From Blastocatellia bacterium UBA7656 (GTDB taxonomy: Bacteria; Acidobacteriota; Blastocatellia; UBA7656): a stretch of DNA of 64,000 nt. A program made the position numbers and the translations under genes. The DNA lies in NCBI GenBank assembly GCA_002483445.1, contig DLHY01000132.1, forward strand, positions 34,157 through 98,156. Reading direction: 5' to 3'. This document shows positions 15,572-24,240 of the stretch, piece by piece. Under the pieces are notes generated by a model. It saw nothing but the letters and a program-made list of their open reading frames with translations, ran no database searches and had not been told where the DNA came from. How positions within the stretch are numbered: the first letter of the stretch is position 1; the number at the start of each line of letters is the position of its first letter.

Positions 15572-17110
15572 TCACGATCCTGCCTTGAGCAGGTCTTTGC
15601 TCCCGTGCCTGACCTTGGGCCAGTAAGTGGCGAAGTTGAAATCGGGGCTGTTGGGGACTGTGTGACAGACGGTGCAGCCTTGAGGCGTGGGCATAAACCC
15701 ATAGCCTTTGCCCGGATTTTTCGAGTGCTGGCGGCCTGGCCCGTGGCAGGACTCGCACTGCACGTTCGCCAGTTGCGGGGTGGTAACGAGCGACTGAAAA
15801 CCTCCCTGTTGAAATCCCACGACGTGACAGCCCACGCATTCGTTATCGAACTGCTGGCGCTTTTTTTCGAGCGTCGCCATGGCGTGGGCGTGTCGGGTCT
15901 TCTCCCATATTTCGAACTCTTCCTGATGGCATGTGGCGCAGGTATCGGCCCCGGCGAAAAGCGAATTGAGGTTGCTTCCGAGCGCAGTCGGTTTTGTCGT
16001 GGCTGGAGTCTGTTGAGCCTGCTTGTTCTGATCGTTGGTGAATTCCTGATGAGCAGTGGTTACGGTTTCATCTGCCTGCGGGTCGTCGGGGATTTTATTG
16101 TCAAGCTCGATGAAGCGTTGAACCTGATTTTCGATCCTGCCGTCGCTGCCGATATAGTAGCGAAGTTCGCCGAGGTACTTGGTCTGATTGAACGAGTAGA
16201 CGATGGTCGCGCGGTTGAAGTGCTGAGGTTCTTCCTTGTTGTTGATCTCCTTTGCGCCGACGATGGTGTCGATATCGGGATTTTCAGTAGCGATGCGTTG
16301 GGCCATCACCTGATCCATATAGACAAGCGCGATTATGACATCGGCTTTTTGTTTTAACTCAGGAATTATTTTCTTCGCGGCTTCGAACGGATCTGTGATC
16401 TGATATCCGGCATAGACGTTTTCCTTCACGCCTGATGTGCCGGGGCGGAGGTCTGTGAAGCCGGTGATTCCGATCTTGATCTTTCTCCCCGATGCTCCGC
16501 GCTTGAGTGTGACTTCGCGTATAACATAAGGGGCGGGAGCGTGGAGCATATCGTTGGCGGGCTGAAGGTTGGCGGAGACGAGTTTTCCCATAAACGGCAT
16601 CTCTTCGATGCGCGCATCATAGCCTTCCTTCTTGAACAGTTCGGTGAGGAAGGGAAGGTCTGAATAGCTGATGTTGGCGGCATCGAAGAGGAACTGGCCG
16701 TAGCCCTTGACGACCCATTTGTTTTTTGTCATAACGTCAGCGGGCAAACGATCCACACGGAATCCGTCGTTGGTGAAGATGTTACCTGCATCGACAAAAA
16801 GCGAAGGGACTTCGTAATTCGATCTGTGTCTGAAAGCTTTGATATAGCTGACGCGCCGCGCCAGTCCACCCAGAGGGTGGCTCGGTCAGCCGCAGGTTTC
16901 GAGGCTTCCGTGAATGTCGCCGCCGAAGAAGACGGCCATCGAATATCCATCGTCGTCACCGAGGCGGTCTTTGAAAGAGCTTACATCGATACTGAAGCTC
17001 GGATCAGGCCCGTCCGGGTCGATGGAGGAAGACCCTGAACATCCGTGGTTGACTGCTGCAAAGCCAGCAGCGAAGGCGACTATAATCAGCCAGGATACTT
17101 TTCGGCGCAA
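15572..17110 (-). CDS. Metallophosphatase-like tetraheme cytochrome c with an in-frame UGA (candidate selenoprotein)
   Basis: A 513-codon frame that is open except for one TGA at codon 75 (16886-16888). Residues 1-24 look like a lipoprotein signal (Cys24). Residues 60-300 resemble UshA/SoxB-type metallophosphatases: FFGGDIHGSLETCG, then UGA, then PSHPLGGLARRVSYIKAF, VDAGNIF and IGITGFTDLRPG. In this family the motif after 'DxHGxLExCG' is, as I recall it, a Cys before GGLARR, which is exactly where the UGA falls. Homologous sequence continues in the same frame for 43 codons before any possible restart, arguing against simple termination. The C-terminal part has four CxxCH heme-binding motifs (CATCH, CVGCH, CESCH, CTVCH). 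If UGA is not read as Sec, the gene is a nonsense-mutated pseudogene. Confidence 0.75.
16866..16880 (-). promoter_or_regulatory. Stem-loop directly downstream of the in-frame UGA (possible SECIS)
   Basis: On the coding strand, five bases after the UGA, CCACCC and GGGUGG pair perfectly around a three-base loop UCU. The stem can be prolonged by G-C and A-U pairs across a bulged A. Bacterial SECIS elements sit immediately 3' of the UGA, so the position fits. The loop lacks the G expected among its first two bases, so it is not a textbook SECIS. Confidence 0.35.
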
Positions 17111-17180
17111 AGCTGACCTCCGACTTGAATGATTATGCCTTTTTCAAAAGGCTGACAGATGCATACTTCTCGCTTGCAGG

Positions 17181-17774
17181 ATGACGAAAAAGGAATCAAA
17201 GATCATTCTCGCATCCGGCTCGCCGCGCCGCAGGGAATTGCTATCGGGCATCGGCCTCGAATTTGAAATCGATCCGGGCGACATCGACGAAAGCCGCCAT
17301 CAGGGCGAAGCGCCTGCCGATTATATCATACGTCTTGCAAGGGCTAAAGTTATTGATGCGTCGGCGCGGCATACTGTGGGACTTGTGCTGGGGGCGGATA
17401 CTACGGTCGTCATCGATGGAGAAATACTGGCCAAGCCTGAAGGTGACAGGGATGGGCGGCGGATGCTGGGTTTGCTTTCGGGGCGATGGCATTCAGTGAT
17501 GACAGGGGTTGCCGTTTATGATATTGAGACGCAGCGCGAGGCTTATGATTACGCAGAGACGCGAGTGCGGTTTGCGGAGATAAGCGACGAAGAGATTGAC
17601 TGGTACATCTCAACAGGTGAGCATAGAGACAAGGCGGGCGCTTATGCGATACAGGGAAGGGGATCGCTGTTTGTCGAGGAGATAGAGGGCAACTATCATA
17701 ATGTCGTGGGGCTGCCGATGCGGCTCGCGCATCGACTGGCGAAAGAGCTTGGATATTCTTTGATGAAGGGTTGA
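17181..17774 (+). CDS. maf: Maf-family nucleotide pyrophosphatase
   Basis: A 197-residue Maf/YhdE/YceF protein. The N-terminal ASGSPRRRELL is the substrate-binding motif, followed by GADTTVVIDGEILAKP (catalytic Asp and the KP pair), HSVMTGVAVYD and GAYAIQGRGSLFVEEIEGNYHNVVGLP. Maf enzymes hydrolyse non-canonical or modified nucleoside triphosphates (dTTP, UTP, m5U types) and affect cell division. The length is standard. The next gene starts 2 bp after its stop, suggesting an operon. Confidence 0.94.
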   Translation: MTKKESKIILASGSPRRRELLSGIGLEFEIDPGDIDESRHQGEAPADYIIRLARAKVIDASARHTVGLVLGADTTVVIDGEILAKPEGDRDGRRMLGLLSGRWHSVMTGVAVYDIETQREAYDYAETRVRFAEISDEEIDWYISTGEHRDKAGAYAIQGRGSLFVEEIEGNYHNVVGLPMRLAHRLAKELGYSLMKG

Positions 17775-17776
17775 AT

Positions 17777-18493
17777 ATGTTGAGGATCGAAGGCGGTAAA
17801 GCGATAGTCACGGGAGGGACGCGGGGGATCGGCCTTGCGATAACGCGGGCGCTGCTTGATCTCGGAGCGAGCGTGATGATCTGTTCGAGGAAATCGGAAG
17901 ATGTCGAGTCTGCGGTTGCGGCTCTGGAGGGAAGTCATGGCAAGCGCGTTTTTGGCGCGAGGTGCGATTTGAGGATTTATGAAGAAGTGAGAGCGTTGTT
18001 TGCTGAGAGTGAAGAGCGGCTTGGAGGATTGGATATTCTCATCAATAATGCGGGTGTGCCTTCGCGGAGCTACGTCGAGCAGATGAGTGTTGATGAATGG
18101 CGGCAGACGATAGAGACTAATTTATCGGGAGTGTTTTACTGCTGCCACGAAGCGATCCCCTTGATGAAGGGGCGGGGGGGCGGATACATAATCAACATAG
18201 GGAGTCTTGCCGGGAAGAATACTTTTCCAGGCGCGGCGGCTTATTGCGCATCGAAATTCGGCCTGCTGGGATTTTCGGAATCTCTGATGCAGGAGGTTCG
18301 CTATGATCACATAAGGGTGAGTTGTGTGATGCCGGGATCGGTCGGCACAGGTTTTGGAGGCAGGGATGAAGAGGCATCTTCGTGGAAGCTGAAAGCTGAG
18401 GATGTGGCTGAGGTTGTCGTGAATCTTCTGGGGATGGATGCGCGGGCATTGCCAAGCGCGGTGGAGTTGAGGCCGTCGGAGCCGAAAAAGTGA
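17777..18493 (+). CDS. Short-chain dehydrogenase/reductase
   Basis: A 238-residue classical SDR. The cofactor motif TGGTRGIG lies at about residues 12-19, NNAG at about 88-91, and the catalytic Ser (IINIGSLAG) and Tyr-Lys (YCASKFG) are all present. The ATG at 17777 has a GAAGG site with proper spacing. The family is broad, so the substrate cannot be named; proteins of this length often reduce 3-oxoacyl chains or sugars. It follows maf almost without a gap. Confidence 0.88.
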   Translation: MLRIEGGKAIVTGGTRGIGLAITRALLDLGASVMICSRKSEDVESAVAALEGSHGKRVFGARCDLRIYEEVRALFAESEERLGGLDILINNAGVPSRSYVEQMSVDEWRQTIETNLSGVFYCCHEAIPLMKGRGGGYIINIGSLAGKNTFPGAAAYCASKFGLLGFSESLMQEVRYDHIRVSCVMPGSVGTGFGGRDEEASSWKLKAEDVAEVVVNLLGMDARALPSAVELRPSEPKK

Positions 18494-18515
18494 AAGTCGA
18501 AAAGAGAGTGAGCCG

Positions 18516-18545
18516 TTGACACATGGAAAAGCAGGTTGATAGAAT
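18516..18545 (+). promoter_or_regulatory. Sigma-70-type promoter for resB-resC
   Basis: TTGACA (18516-18521) and TAGAAT (18540-18545) are separated by 18 bases. Transcription would begin near 18552, about 60 bases before the resB start codon. It is the best-formed promoter I can see in the window. Confidence 0.65.
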
Positions 18546-18611
18546 TCCCGGTGACGCTGCAATTGGGGTCAACAGTAATCAGTAACATTCATACCTGGGG
18601 AAAAGGAAAAC

Positions 18612-20330
18612 GTGGCAACTATCGAGCCTGAAATCAAAGCGGAGGCGTCGTCTTCTTCGACTGAAGTGAAGGTTGTATCTAAGAAGAAGAAGGACGAATC
18701 GATACTGGACAGTTTTCTCGGCCTGCTGTCATCTGTGCGATTCGGAATCGTGATGTTGATGATCCTTCTGATATGCTGCATGATCGGAATGCTCATAATG
18801 CAGAAGGACGTCGATGGTTTTATGGAATACTACAACCATCTCACTCCTGCGCAACGGACTATATGGGGCAAGCTGGGATTTTTCGATATTTATCATTCCT
18901 GGTACTTCGGACTTCTTCTTGCGATCACAGGACTCAATATCATACTTGCCTCTATAGATCGTTTCCCCACGGCCTGGCAGTACATCATCAGGCCGAAACT
19001 CACGGCCTCGCCAAATTTCATCCGCGCGCAAATGTTCAACAGCGAATCAGTGATGGGAGAGGAGCCTGAGTCGATAGCTTCAAAGATAGCTTCCGTCTGG
19101 CAAAGTCATCCGCAGGTGAAATCCTCTGCTATGATAGCTCGGTTCTCCGTGCTGGGCGCTTACGTCGTACTGGGCGCTTTCCTGGTTGGCTTGCTGCCAC
19201 AGGGGTTGCCTCTGTGGATATCCATGTCCTTGTGTACTGTGGTTGTGCTGGTTTACCTGGTGAAGGGATTGCGGCTCGATGTAAGGGTGACGGATGAGAA
19301 CGGGCGGACAACCGTGTTTGCCCAGAGCAATGTCTGGAATCGGATCGGCGCTTATATCGTACACGTAGGGCTGCTGACGATATTTATAGGCGGGCTTTTG
19401 ACAGTGAAGATGGGGTCGGGCGGGTTGATGCAGATCACGCCGGGTGAGAGGACGAGTGCGTTTGATACTTTCGAGATGACGCTCGATGGGCCGAAGATGG
19501 GCAAAGCTGCAGTGCCGTTTCAGATTGAATGCACAGACCTTCAGCAGAAATTGATCCGGCCAGAAGGGAATCTCGAATCGTCGAATACGATTGACTGGTT
19601 GAGTTTTGTAAGGATCAGGGATGGGGTATTTCAGAAGGACGAGGTCGTGCATTTGAATAATCCTGTGGATTATCGTGGCTACAGATTTTTTCAATCGAAG
19701 TTCGATCCCATAGGCAATGCGAGGTCTGTGACGATTTCATTCGAGCCTGCCAGTGGCGGGCAGTCGAAGCGTGTGACGATTCCGCGAGATGGAACAGTCA
19801 GTGTAGAAGGGGTTGGGCAGGTGGCGTATAAAAAGTTTTATTCGCATTTCGAGCCGACAGGTTCTCAGGCTGCAAATGCTTCGCCGGATTATGTTAATCC
19901 GGTTGCTGAACTTGAGATAATCGGGCCGAGCGGGATTGGGCGTAAGGTGATGGCTTTCAATCCTCAGATGTTTGACATGGCGATGCAGAATTCCGATAAG
20001 TTTATTGACGAGGCGACGGGCGAGAACCCGCTGCTCGTTGCAGGTCATAAGGTTGTACTCAGGGATTTCGAGAAGGTAGGGACGGCGCATATTCTGGCGG
20101 TTCAATATGATCCCGGACGCATTCCTTTTTATGTGGGCAGTACATTGCTGGTAGGGGCGTTGTTATTCGTCTTTTTCTTTTCGCATCAGAGAATGTGGGC
20201 GGTGATCGAGCCGGATGGAAGAGGCTCGAAGGTGTATTTCGGTGGGAACACCAACCGTAACAGACCAGCCTTTGAAACTCGATTCAACTCGCTGGTCGAG
20301 TCTGTGACTGGAGAGGGGAGAAACAAATGA
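18612..20330 (+). CDS. resB: ResB/Ccs1 cytochrome c biogenesis protein
   Basis: A 572-residue membrane protein with a GTG start. The N-terminal part has a Lys-rich cytoplasmic tail, then transmembrane helices at about residues 40-62 and 95-115. Conserved ResB segments follow (SVRFGIVMLMILLICCMIGM and IYHSWYFGLLLAITGLNIILASIDRF). The large extracytoplasmic loop, with PVDYRGYRFFQSKFDP, and a final transmembrane helix near 505-525 are typical. With ResC/CcsA it carries heme across the membrane and attaches it to apocytochromes c (system II). It overlaps resC by 4 bp. The neighbouring tetraheme cytochrome is an obvious client. Confidence 0.92.
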   Translation: MATIEPEIKAEASSSSTEVKVVSKKKKDESILDSFLGLLSSVRFGIVMLMILLICCMIGMLIMQKDVDGFMEYYNHLTPAQRTIWGKLGFFDIYHSWYFGLLLAITGLNIILASIDRFPTAWQYIIRPKLTASPNFIRAQMFNSESVMGEEPESIASKIASVWQSHPQVKSSAMIARFSVLGAYVVLGAFLVGLLPQGLPLWISMSLCTVVVLVYLVKGLRLDVRVTDENGRTTVFAQSNVWNRIGAYIVHVGLLTIFIGGLLTVKMGSGGLMQITPGERTSAFDTFEMTLDGPKMGKAAVPFQIECTDLQQKLIRPEGNLESSNTIDWLSFVRIRDGVFQKDEVVHLNNPVDYRGYRFFQSKFDPIGNARSVTISFEPASGGQSKRVTIPRDGTVSVEGVGQVAYKKFYSHFEPTGSQAANASPDYVNPVAELEIIGPSGIGRKVMAFNPQMFDMAMQNSDKFIDEATGENPLLVAGHKVVLRDFEKVGTAHILAVQYDPGRIPFYVGSTLLVGALLFVFFFSHQRMWAVIEPDGRGSKVYFGGNTNRNRPAFETRFNSLVESVTGEGRNK

Positions 20331-21934
20331 GCAGAGCCATCAAACAGGGTGAATTGTTAGTCCCGCAGGTAGAGGTCAGTCTTCCGACCAAGGTTCTCGC
20401 ATTGTGGCCGGTAATTTTGCCCATGTTGTTTGCCGTGTTGATAGAAGTCTGGCGGTTAGAGGCAGGGCGGACGAAGTTTTTGTATGAGGGTACTCTGACG
20501 ATGCTGGCGTTGATTTGTTATGTGACGGCGTCGGTTCTGCTGGTCACCAATCTTTTTGTAAAGGAAGGGGTGCTTTATAAACTTGGATTGGCGACAGTTG
20601 CCTTGGGGTATTGCTTCAACCTGTCGGGTTGGATGATGAGATGGATTGAGGCAGGAGAGAAGGAAGGCTGGAAAGAAGGAATAAACGGGGCGTGGCGGTA
20701 TTTCCCGCTGGATAATCTGTATGCGTTGACGCTGGGTTTTTGTGCTGGGGCTGCGCTGGCGACCCTTGTGATAATTCGCAAGCCTCAGTATCGATTCCTC
20801 GGCGCGATGTCGCTGCCGATTCTTTCGGCGGTGCTGACGCTGGGCATCTTTCTCGGAAACGATATCATAACGCTTCAACCGATACTTGATAGTTACTGGC
20901 GACCAATTCATGTATCGATAGCGACTGTGGGTTATGGGGTATGCCTTGTGAGTTTCGGGCTTGCTTTTGCGTATTTGCTCAAGGATGGGGTGCGGTCGGA
21001 AGCGATTGCTATTGGCTCACTGTTGTTTGGTGTGCTGGTATACGGTTGGGTTGGGGGGAAACTTGAAGTGGCTCTTCATCAGGAATATGGACTGTGGCTT
21101 TGGTCGGGTGATCAGCCATTGGAGAAGATGTTGGGAGGGGAGAGGATATCGATGATCCGCGCGGTGTTCCCGTGGGTAGGTTGGATGATGTGGGTTGTGC
21201 TGGTTGTTGTTCTGGTGGCGCTCGTGTTGTTTGTCCTTGATCGTCTTAACAATGATGAAAAGGCCAGGAGGTGGGGTTGGCGATTCTTCAGGACTGCGGC
21301 CTTGGTGCAGGGACTCGTCTTGTTGGGAGTGTGGTATCAGTTTGGGAATGTGAATGAGCTATTGAAAGACCCTGTAAATCATCAGGCGATTTTTTCTGAG
21401 CGGGCTAACCATCGATTTGGCAACTTGCTGGCTGAGGGACAGCCGGGTATTACGGAAGCGCAGATGGTGGCAGCCTCGGAGCGTTGGCTTCGGGAGAATG
21501 CTTCGACATTGAACGTAAAGGTTCAGTCGAACCCGGTTGAACTGGGATCTCTCGTCGCAGTATTTGTTGTGCTGTTGTTGGTAGCAGTTTTTGCGTGGAA
21601 ACGTGACGATGTTGTTGCTGCGATGCCCTCCTTGCAGACGATTGACACATTGCTCTATCGGTCGGTCAGTGTGGCTTTTCCGCTTTTGACGATGCTTTTG
21701 ATTACGGGAGCCGTGTGGGCAAACGAATCGTGGGGAAGATATTGGGGATGGGACTCGAAGGAAGTTGGAGCATTAGTGGCTTGGATGGCTTATGCGGGCT
21801 TTTTGCATACGAGGGTTGCTCATGGTTGGCGTGGGAGGCGGAGCGCTTATTTTGCGCTACTGGGGTTTGCTTTAGTGATATTCACTTGGCTTGGAGTTAG
21901 TTTCCTGCTCAAGGGATTGCACTCCTATGCATAA
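20327..21934 (+). CDS. ccsA: ResC/CcsA heme-handling protein of cytochrome c maturation
   Basis: A 535-residue polytopic membrane protein. The tryptophan-rich WWD heme motif appears as WGRYWGWDSKEVGALVAW near residues 465-482. Flanking His residues lie in transmembrane helices (for example PIHVSIATVGYGVC and FLHTRVAHGWRGRR). It overlaps the end of resB by an ATGA junction, indicating translational coupling. It is longer than the usual CcsA because of an inserted soluble region near residues 340-400, including REN and Val-rich segments. That insert has no recognisable domain. Confidence 0.92.
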   Translation: MSRAIKQGELLVPQVEVSLPTKVLALWPVILPMLFAVLIEVWRLEAGRTKFLYEGTLTMLALICYVTASVLLVTNLFVKEGVLYKLGLATVALGYCFNLSGWMMRWIEAGEKEGWKEGINGAWRYFPLDNLYALTLGFCAGAALATLVIIRKPQYRFLGAMSLPILSAVLTLGIFLGNDIITLQPILDSYWRPIHVSIATVGYGVCLVSFGLAFAYLLKDGVRSEAIAIGSLLFGVLVYGWVGGKLEVALHQEYGLWLWSGDQPLEKMLGGERISMIRAVFPWVGWMMWVVLVVVLVALVLFVLDRLNNDEKARRWGWRFFRTAALVQGLVLLGVWYQFGNVNELLKDPVNHQAIFSERANHRFGNLLAEGQPGITEAQMVAASERWLRENASTLNVKVQSNPVELGSLVAVFVVLLLVAVFAWKRDDVVAAMPSLQTIDTLLYRSVSVAFPLLTMLLITGAVWANESWGRYWGWDSKEVGALVAWMAYAGFLHTRVAHGWRGRRSAYFALLGFALVIFTWLGVSFLLKGLHSYA

Positions 21935-21963
21935 AGGGGATATCAGGTAAAATGTTTGTTAGC

Positions 21964-21995
21964 AAAGGCGGGGCTGATACCCGCCTTTCTATTTT
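21964..21995 (+). terminator. Rho-independent terminator after resB-ccsA
   Basis: A perfect 9-bp stem, AAAGGCGGG / CCCGCCTTT, with a six-base loop is followed by CTATTTT. It sits 30 bp after the ccsA stop codon and before the dienelactone hydrolase gene, so it should separate the two transcription units. Confidence 0.85.
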
Positions 21996-22016
21996 GGTAG
22001 TAAGGGAGGGAAGGTT

Positions 22017-22700
22017 ATGGCGGAACATGGAAGTATGATTGAGTTTAAGTGTGATGGGAGAATTGCCAGCGGCTATCTGATAGGGGCTGGTGGCGATGGA
22101 AAGTGTGCTGCGGTCATAGTGATTCACGAATGGTGGGGACTCAATGATCATATTAAGGATGTTGCAGGTCGCTTTGCTGATGAGGGATATATTGTGCTTG
22201 CGCCTGATCTCTATGATGGGAAGGTTACGAAGGATGCTGAAGAGGCAGGTCGTTTGATGAGTGGTCTTGATTGTGGTCGTGCGCTGGCGATACTCAATGG
22301 CGCGATTGAGTATCTGAAGGCGCAGGGGAGAGCGGATGGGGTTCAAATAGGCGTAACGGGTTTTTGTATGGGAGGGACGTATGCTCTGTTATTAGCGTGC
22401 CATAGTTCAAGCATTAAGGCCGTGGCTCCGTTTTATGGTGATATTGCGTCGGATGATGAGTTGAAGAATCTTTCGGCCCCGATTTTGTATATTGGGGCCG
22501 AAAATGATTTTTGGATTACTGTGGATAAAATGAGTCGGTTGGAATCTGGATTGGCTAGGTTTGGAAAGCAGGCGGAAGTAAAGGTATACAGCGGAGTGGG
22601 TCATGCCTTCTTCAATGATACGCGTCCAGAAGCTTATAGTCAGGAAGCATCTGAGGATGCGTGGGGGAGGGTGATTGGGTTTTTCGCAAAGCATTTATAG
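22017..22700 (+). CDS. Dienelactone hydrolase family protein
   Basis: A 227-residue alpha/beta hydrolase of the DLH family. The catalytic Cys sits in VTGFCMGGTYALLL at about residue 121, the Asp in IGAENDFWI and the His in SGVGHAFFND, giving the Cys-Asp-His triad of carboxymethylenebutenolidase. The N-terminal IVIHEWWGLNDHIKDVAGRFA is the family's conserved start. Classical members hydrolyse dienelactone in chlorocatechol breakdown, but most genomic relatives have unknown substrates. GC content drops from about here onward. It has its own GGGAGG ribosome site. Confidence 0.92.
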   Translation: MAEHGSMIEFKCDGRIASGYLIGAGGDGKCAAVIVIHEWWGLNDHIKDVAGRFADEGYIVLAPDLYDGKVTKDAEEAGRLMSGLDCGRALAILNGAIEYLKAQGRADGVQIGVTGFCMGGTYALLLACHSSSIKAVAPFYGDIASDDELKNLSAPILYIGAENDFWITVDKMSRLESGLARFGKQAEVKVYSGVGHAFFNDTRPEAYSQEASEDAWGRVIGFFAKHL

Positions 22701-23068
22701 TGTTTGGAAGATTATAGGGGCGAATCGTCTAGCACAGCCCCCGTTGCCCTAGTCGATTCGCCCCCTAGATTTATCGAAGCTCGTCTCGCGTATACGCAAT
22801 CGCAGTGCCATGTTTTACTATATCTTTTGATTATCTCTAATTATTAAGGGCAGAGTGTTTTTCGTGATAGTGGGGGGATTTGGATATGTTAGATCGTGTC
22901 GGAATCTGTCACTTGTGTGGCACTTTTTGATAGACATCTAAAATTACGCAGGCACTGCGATCCAACTGTAGGGAACTCGATTGGCGCAAAGAGTTTGGAA
23001 AGTAAAGCGCGAGTCTGATAATTAGAATTATGCGCCTTACTGTCTCCTGCTACCTGTAAGTCAAAGAA
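22701..23068. other. Gene-free region with an inverted repeat
   Basis: GGGGCGAATCG (22717-22727) and CGATTCGCCCC (22754-22764) form a perfect 11-bp inverted repeat with a 26-bp centre. It lies just after the dienelactone hydrolase stop and before the convergent dehydrogenase stop. It has no T-run, so it is more like an intergenic repeat than a simple terminator. From 22770 to 23068 I see no gene, promoter or RNA that I can support. Confidence 0.6.
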
Positions 23069-24238
23069 TTATCTGAAAGCATCGAACCCCGTCAAGTAAT
23101 TCCCTAATATCAAAGTATGAATCTCATGTGTACCCTCATAAGTATAGACCGACTCCAGATTACACATATGCCGCATGATTCCATACTCTCCCATTATTCC
23201 ATTAGCACCTAAGATGCTTCTACATACTCTAGCGCAGTTGAGAGCAATTGCAACATTATTAAGCTTTGCCATTGATACCTGTACAGGCTTTAGATATCCC
23301 TCATCTTTTAGTTTAGCGAGTTGATGATTAAGTAATTGCGCCTTGGTGATCTCAACAAATGCAGATACCAACTTTTCCTGGGTTAGCTGAAACGCCGCTA
23401 TTGCACGACCAAACTGCACACGCTCCCTTGCATAATTAAGAGCTACTTCTAAGCACGACATTGCAGCACCTATCACCCCCCAAGCAATTCCGTATCTTGC
23501 CTGGGTCAGGCACATCAGTGGACCCTTCAGTCCCTTTGCATTTGGTAATATATTCTCATCAGATATTCTGCAATCCTGAAAGAACAGTTCAGATGTAATT
23601 GATGCCCTTAGACTCAACTTGTGTTTGGTTTCTGTAGCTGTAAAACCGGGCGTTCCTTTCTCAATAATAAATCCTCGAACATCATCTCCCTCTACGCGAG
23701 CCCATACGATGGCAATATCTGCAATGGCTCCGTTTGTGATCCAAGACTTGGAGCCATTAATCACCCAACCATCACTTACTTTTTTAGCTCTAGTTAACAT
23801 TTCTCCTGGATCAGATCCTTGATTGGGTTCCGTTAGCCCAAAACATCCAATTGTTTTCCCAGTCGCCATACTTGGAAGATATTTTACTCTTTGCTCCTCA
23901 CTTCCGAACGCAAAGATTGGATACATACAAAGCGCACCTTGTACGGAAGCAAAGCTTCTTATACCTGAATCTCCGGCCTCTAATTCCTGCATAATCAGGC
24001 CATAAGACAAGCTATTCATGCCAGCACATCCATATTTTTCAGGAAGGTTTGCTCCAAGTATTTCTAGTTTACCCAGTTTTGATACCAACTCAGTTGGGAA
24101 TTGGCCTTGTTCGTAACAATGTTCGATTATCGGACTCACCTCATTTTTTACGAACCTTCGCACAGTCTCGCGAACTAGTTTCTCTTCATCCGAAAGAAAT
24201 CTGTCCAATCCCAAGAAATCAAACCCGCTCAAGAGCAT
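23069..24238 (-). CDS. gcdH: Acyl-CoA dehydrogenase, glutaryl-CoA dehydrogenase-like
   Basis: About 389 residues; the ATG at 24238 has AAAGGAG upstream. Family motifs include CFGLTEPNQGSDPGEM (FAD/substrate region), WVINGSKSWITNGAIADIAIVWAR and the C-terminal LESVYTYEGTHEIHTLILG. The Glu of YEGTHEIH is the catalytic base in glutaryl-CoA dehydrogenases, which oxidise and decarboxylate glutaryl-CoA in lysine and tryptophan breakdown. Only 2 bp separate it from the upstream UDP-xylose synthase-like gene, an unexpected pairing. Base composition is more AT-rich than the flanking operons, so recent acquisition is possible. Close relatives may act on other short acyl-CoAs. Confidence 0.88.
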   Translation of the reverse strand: MLLSGFDFLGLDRFLSDEEKLVRETVRRFVKNEVSPIIEHCYEQGQFPTELVSKLGKLEILGANLPEKYGCAGMNSLSYGLIMQELEAGDSGIRSFASVQGALCMYPIFAFGSEEQRVKYLPSMATGKTIGCFGLTEPNQGSDPGEMLTRAKKVSDGWVINGSKSWITNGAIADIAIVWARVEGDDVRGFIIEKGTPGFTATETKHKLSLRASITSELFFQDCRISDENILPNAKGLKGPLMCLTQARYGIAWGVIGAAMSCLEVALNYARERVQFGRAIAAFQLTQEKLVSAFVEITKAQLLNHQLAKLKDEGYLKPVQVSMAKLNNVAIALNCARVCRSILGANGIMGEYGIMRHMCNLESVYTYEGTHEIHTLILGNYLTGFDAFR

Positions 24239-24240
24239 GA

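Noticed and set aside
16729..16959. Explaining the broken cytochrome gene by a frameshift
   Set aside because: The family sequence continues in exactly the same frame on both sides of the TGA, so only a single codon is affected and no indel is needed.
22901..22935. A sigma-54 promoter at GTGTGGCAC before the dehydrogenase region
   Set aside because: TGGCAC is present but no TTGC follows at the required spacing, and no plus-strand gene lies downstream.
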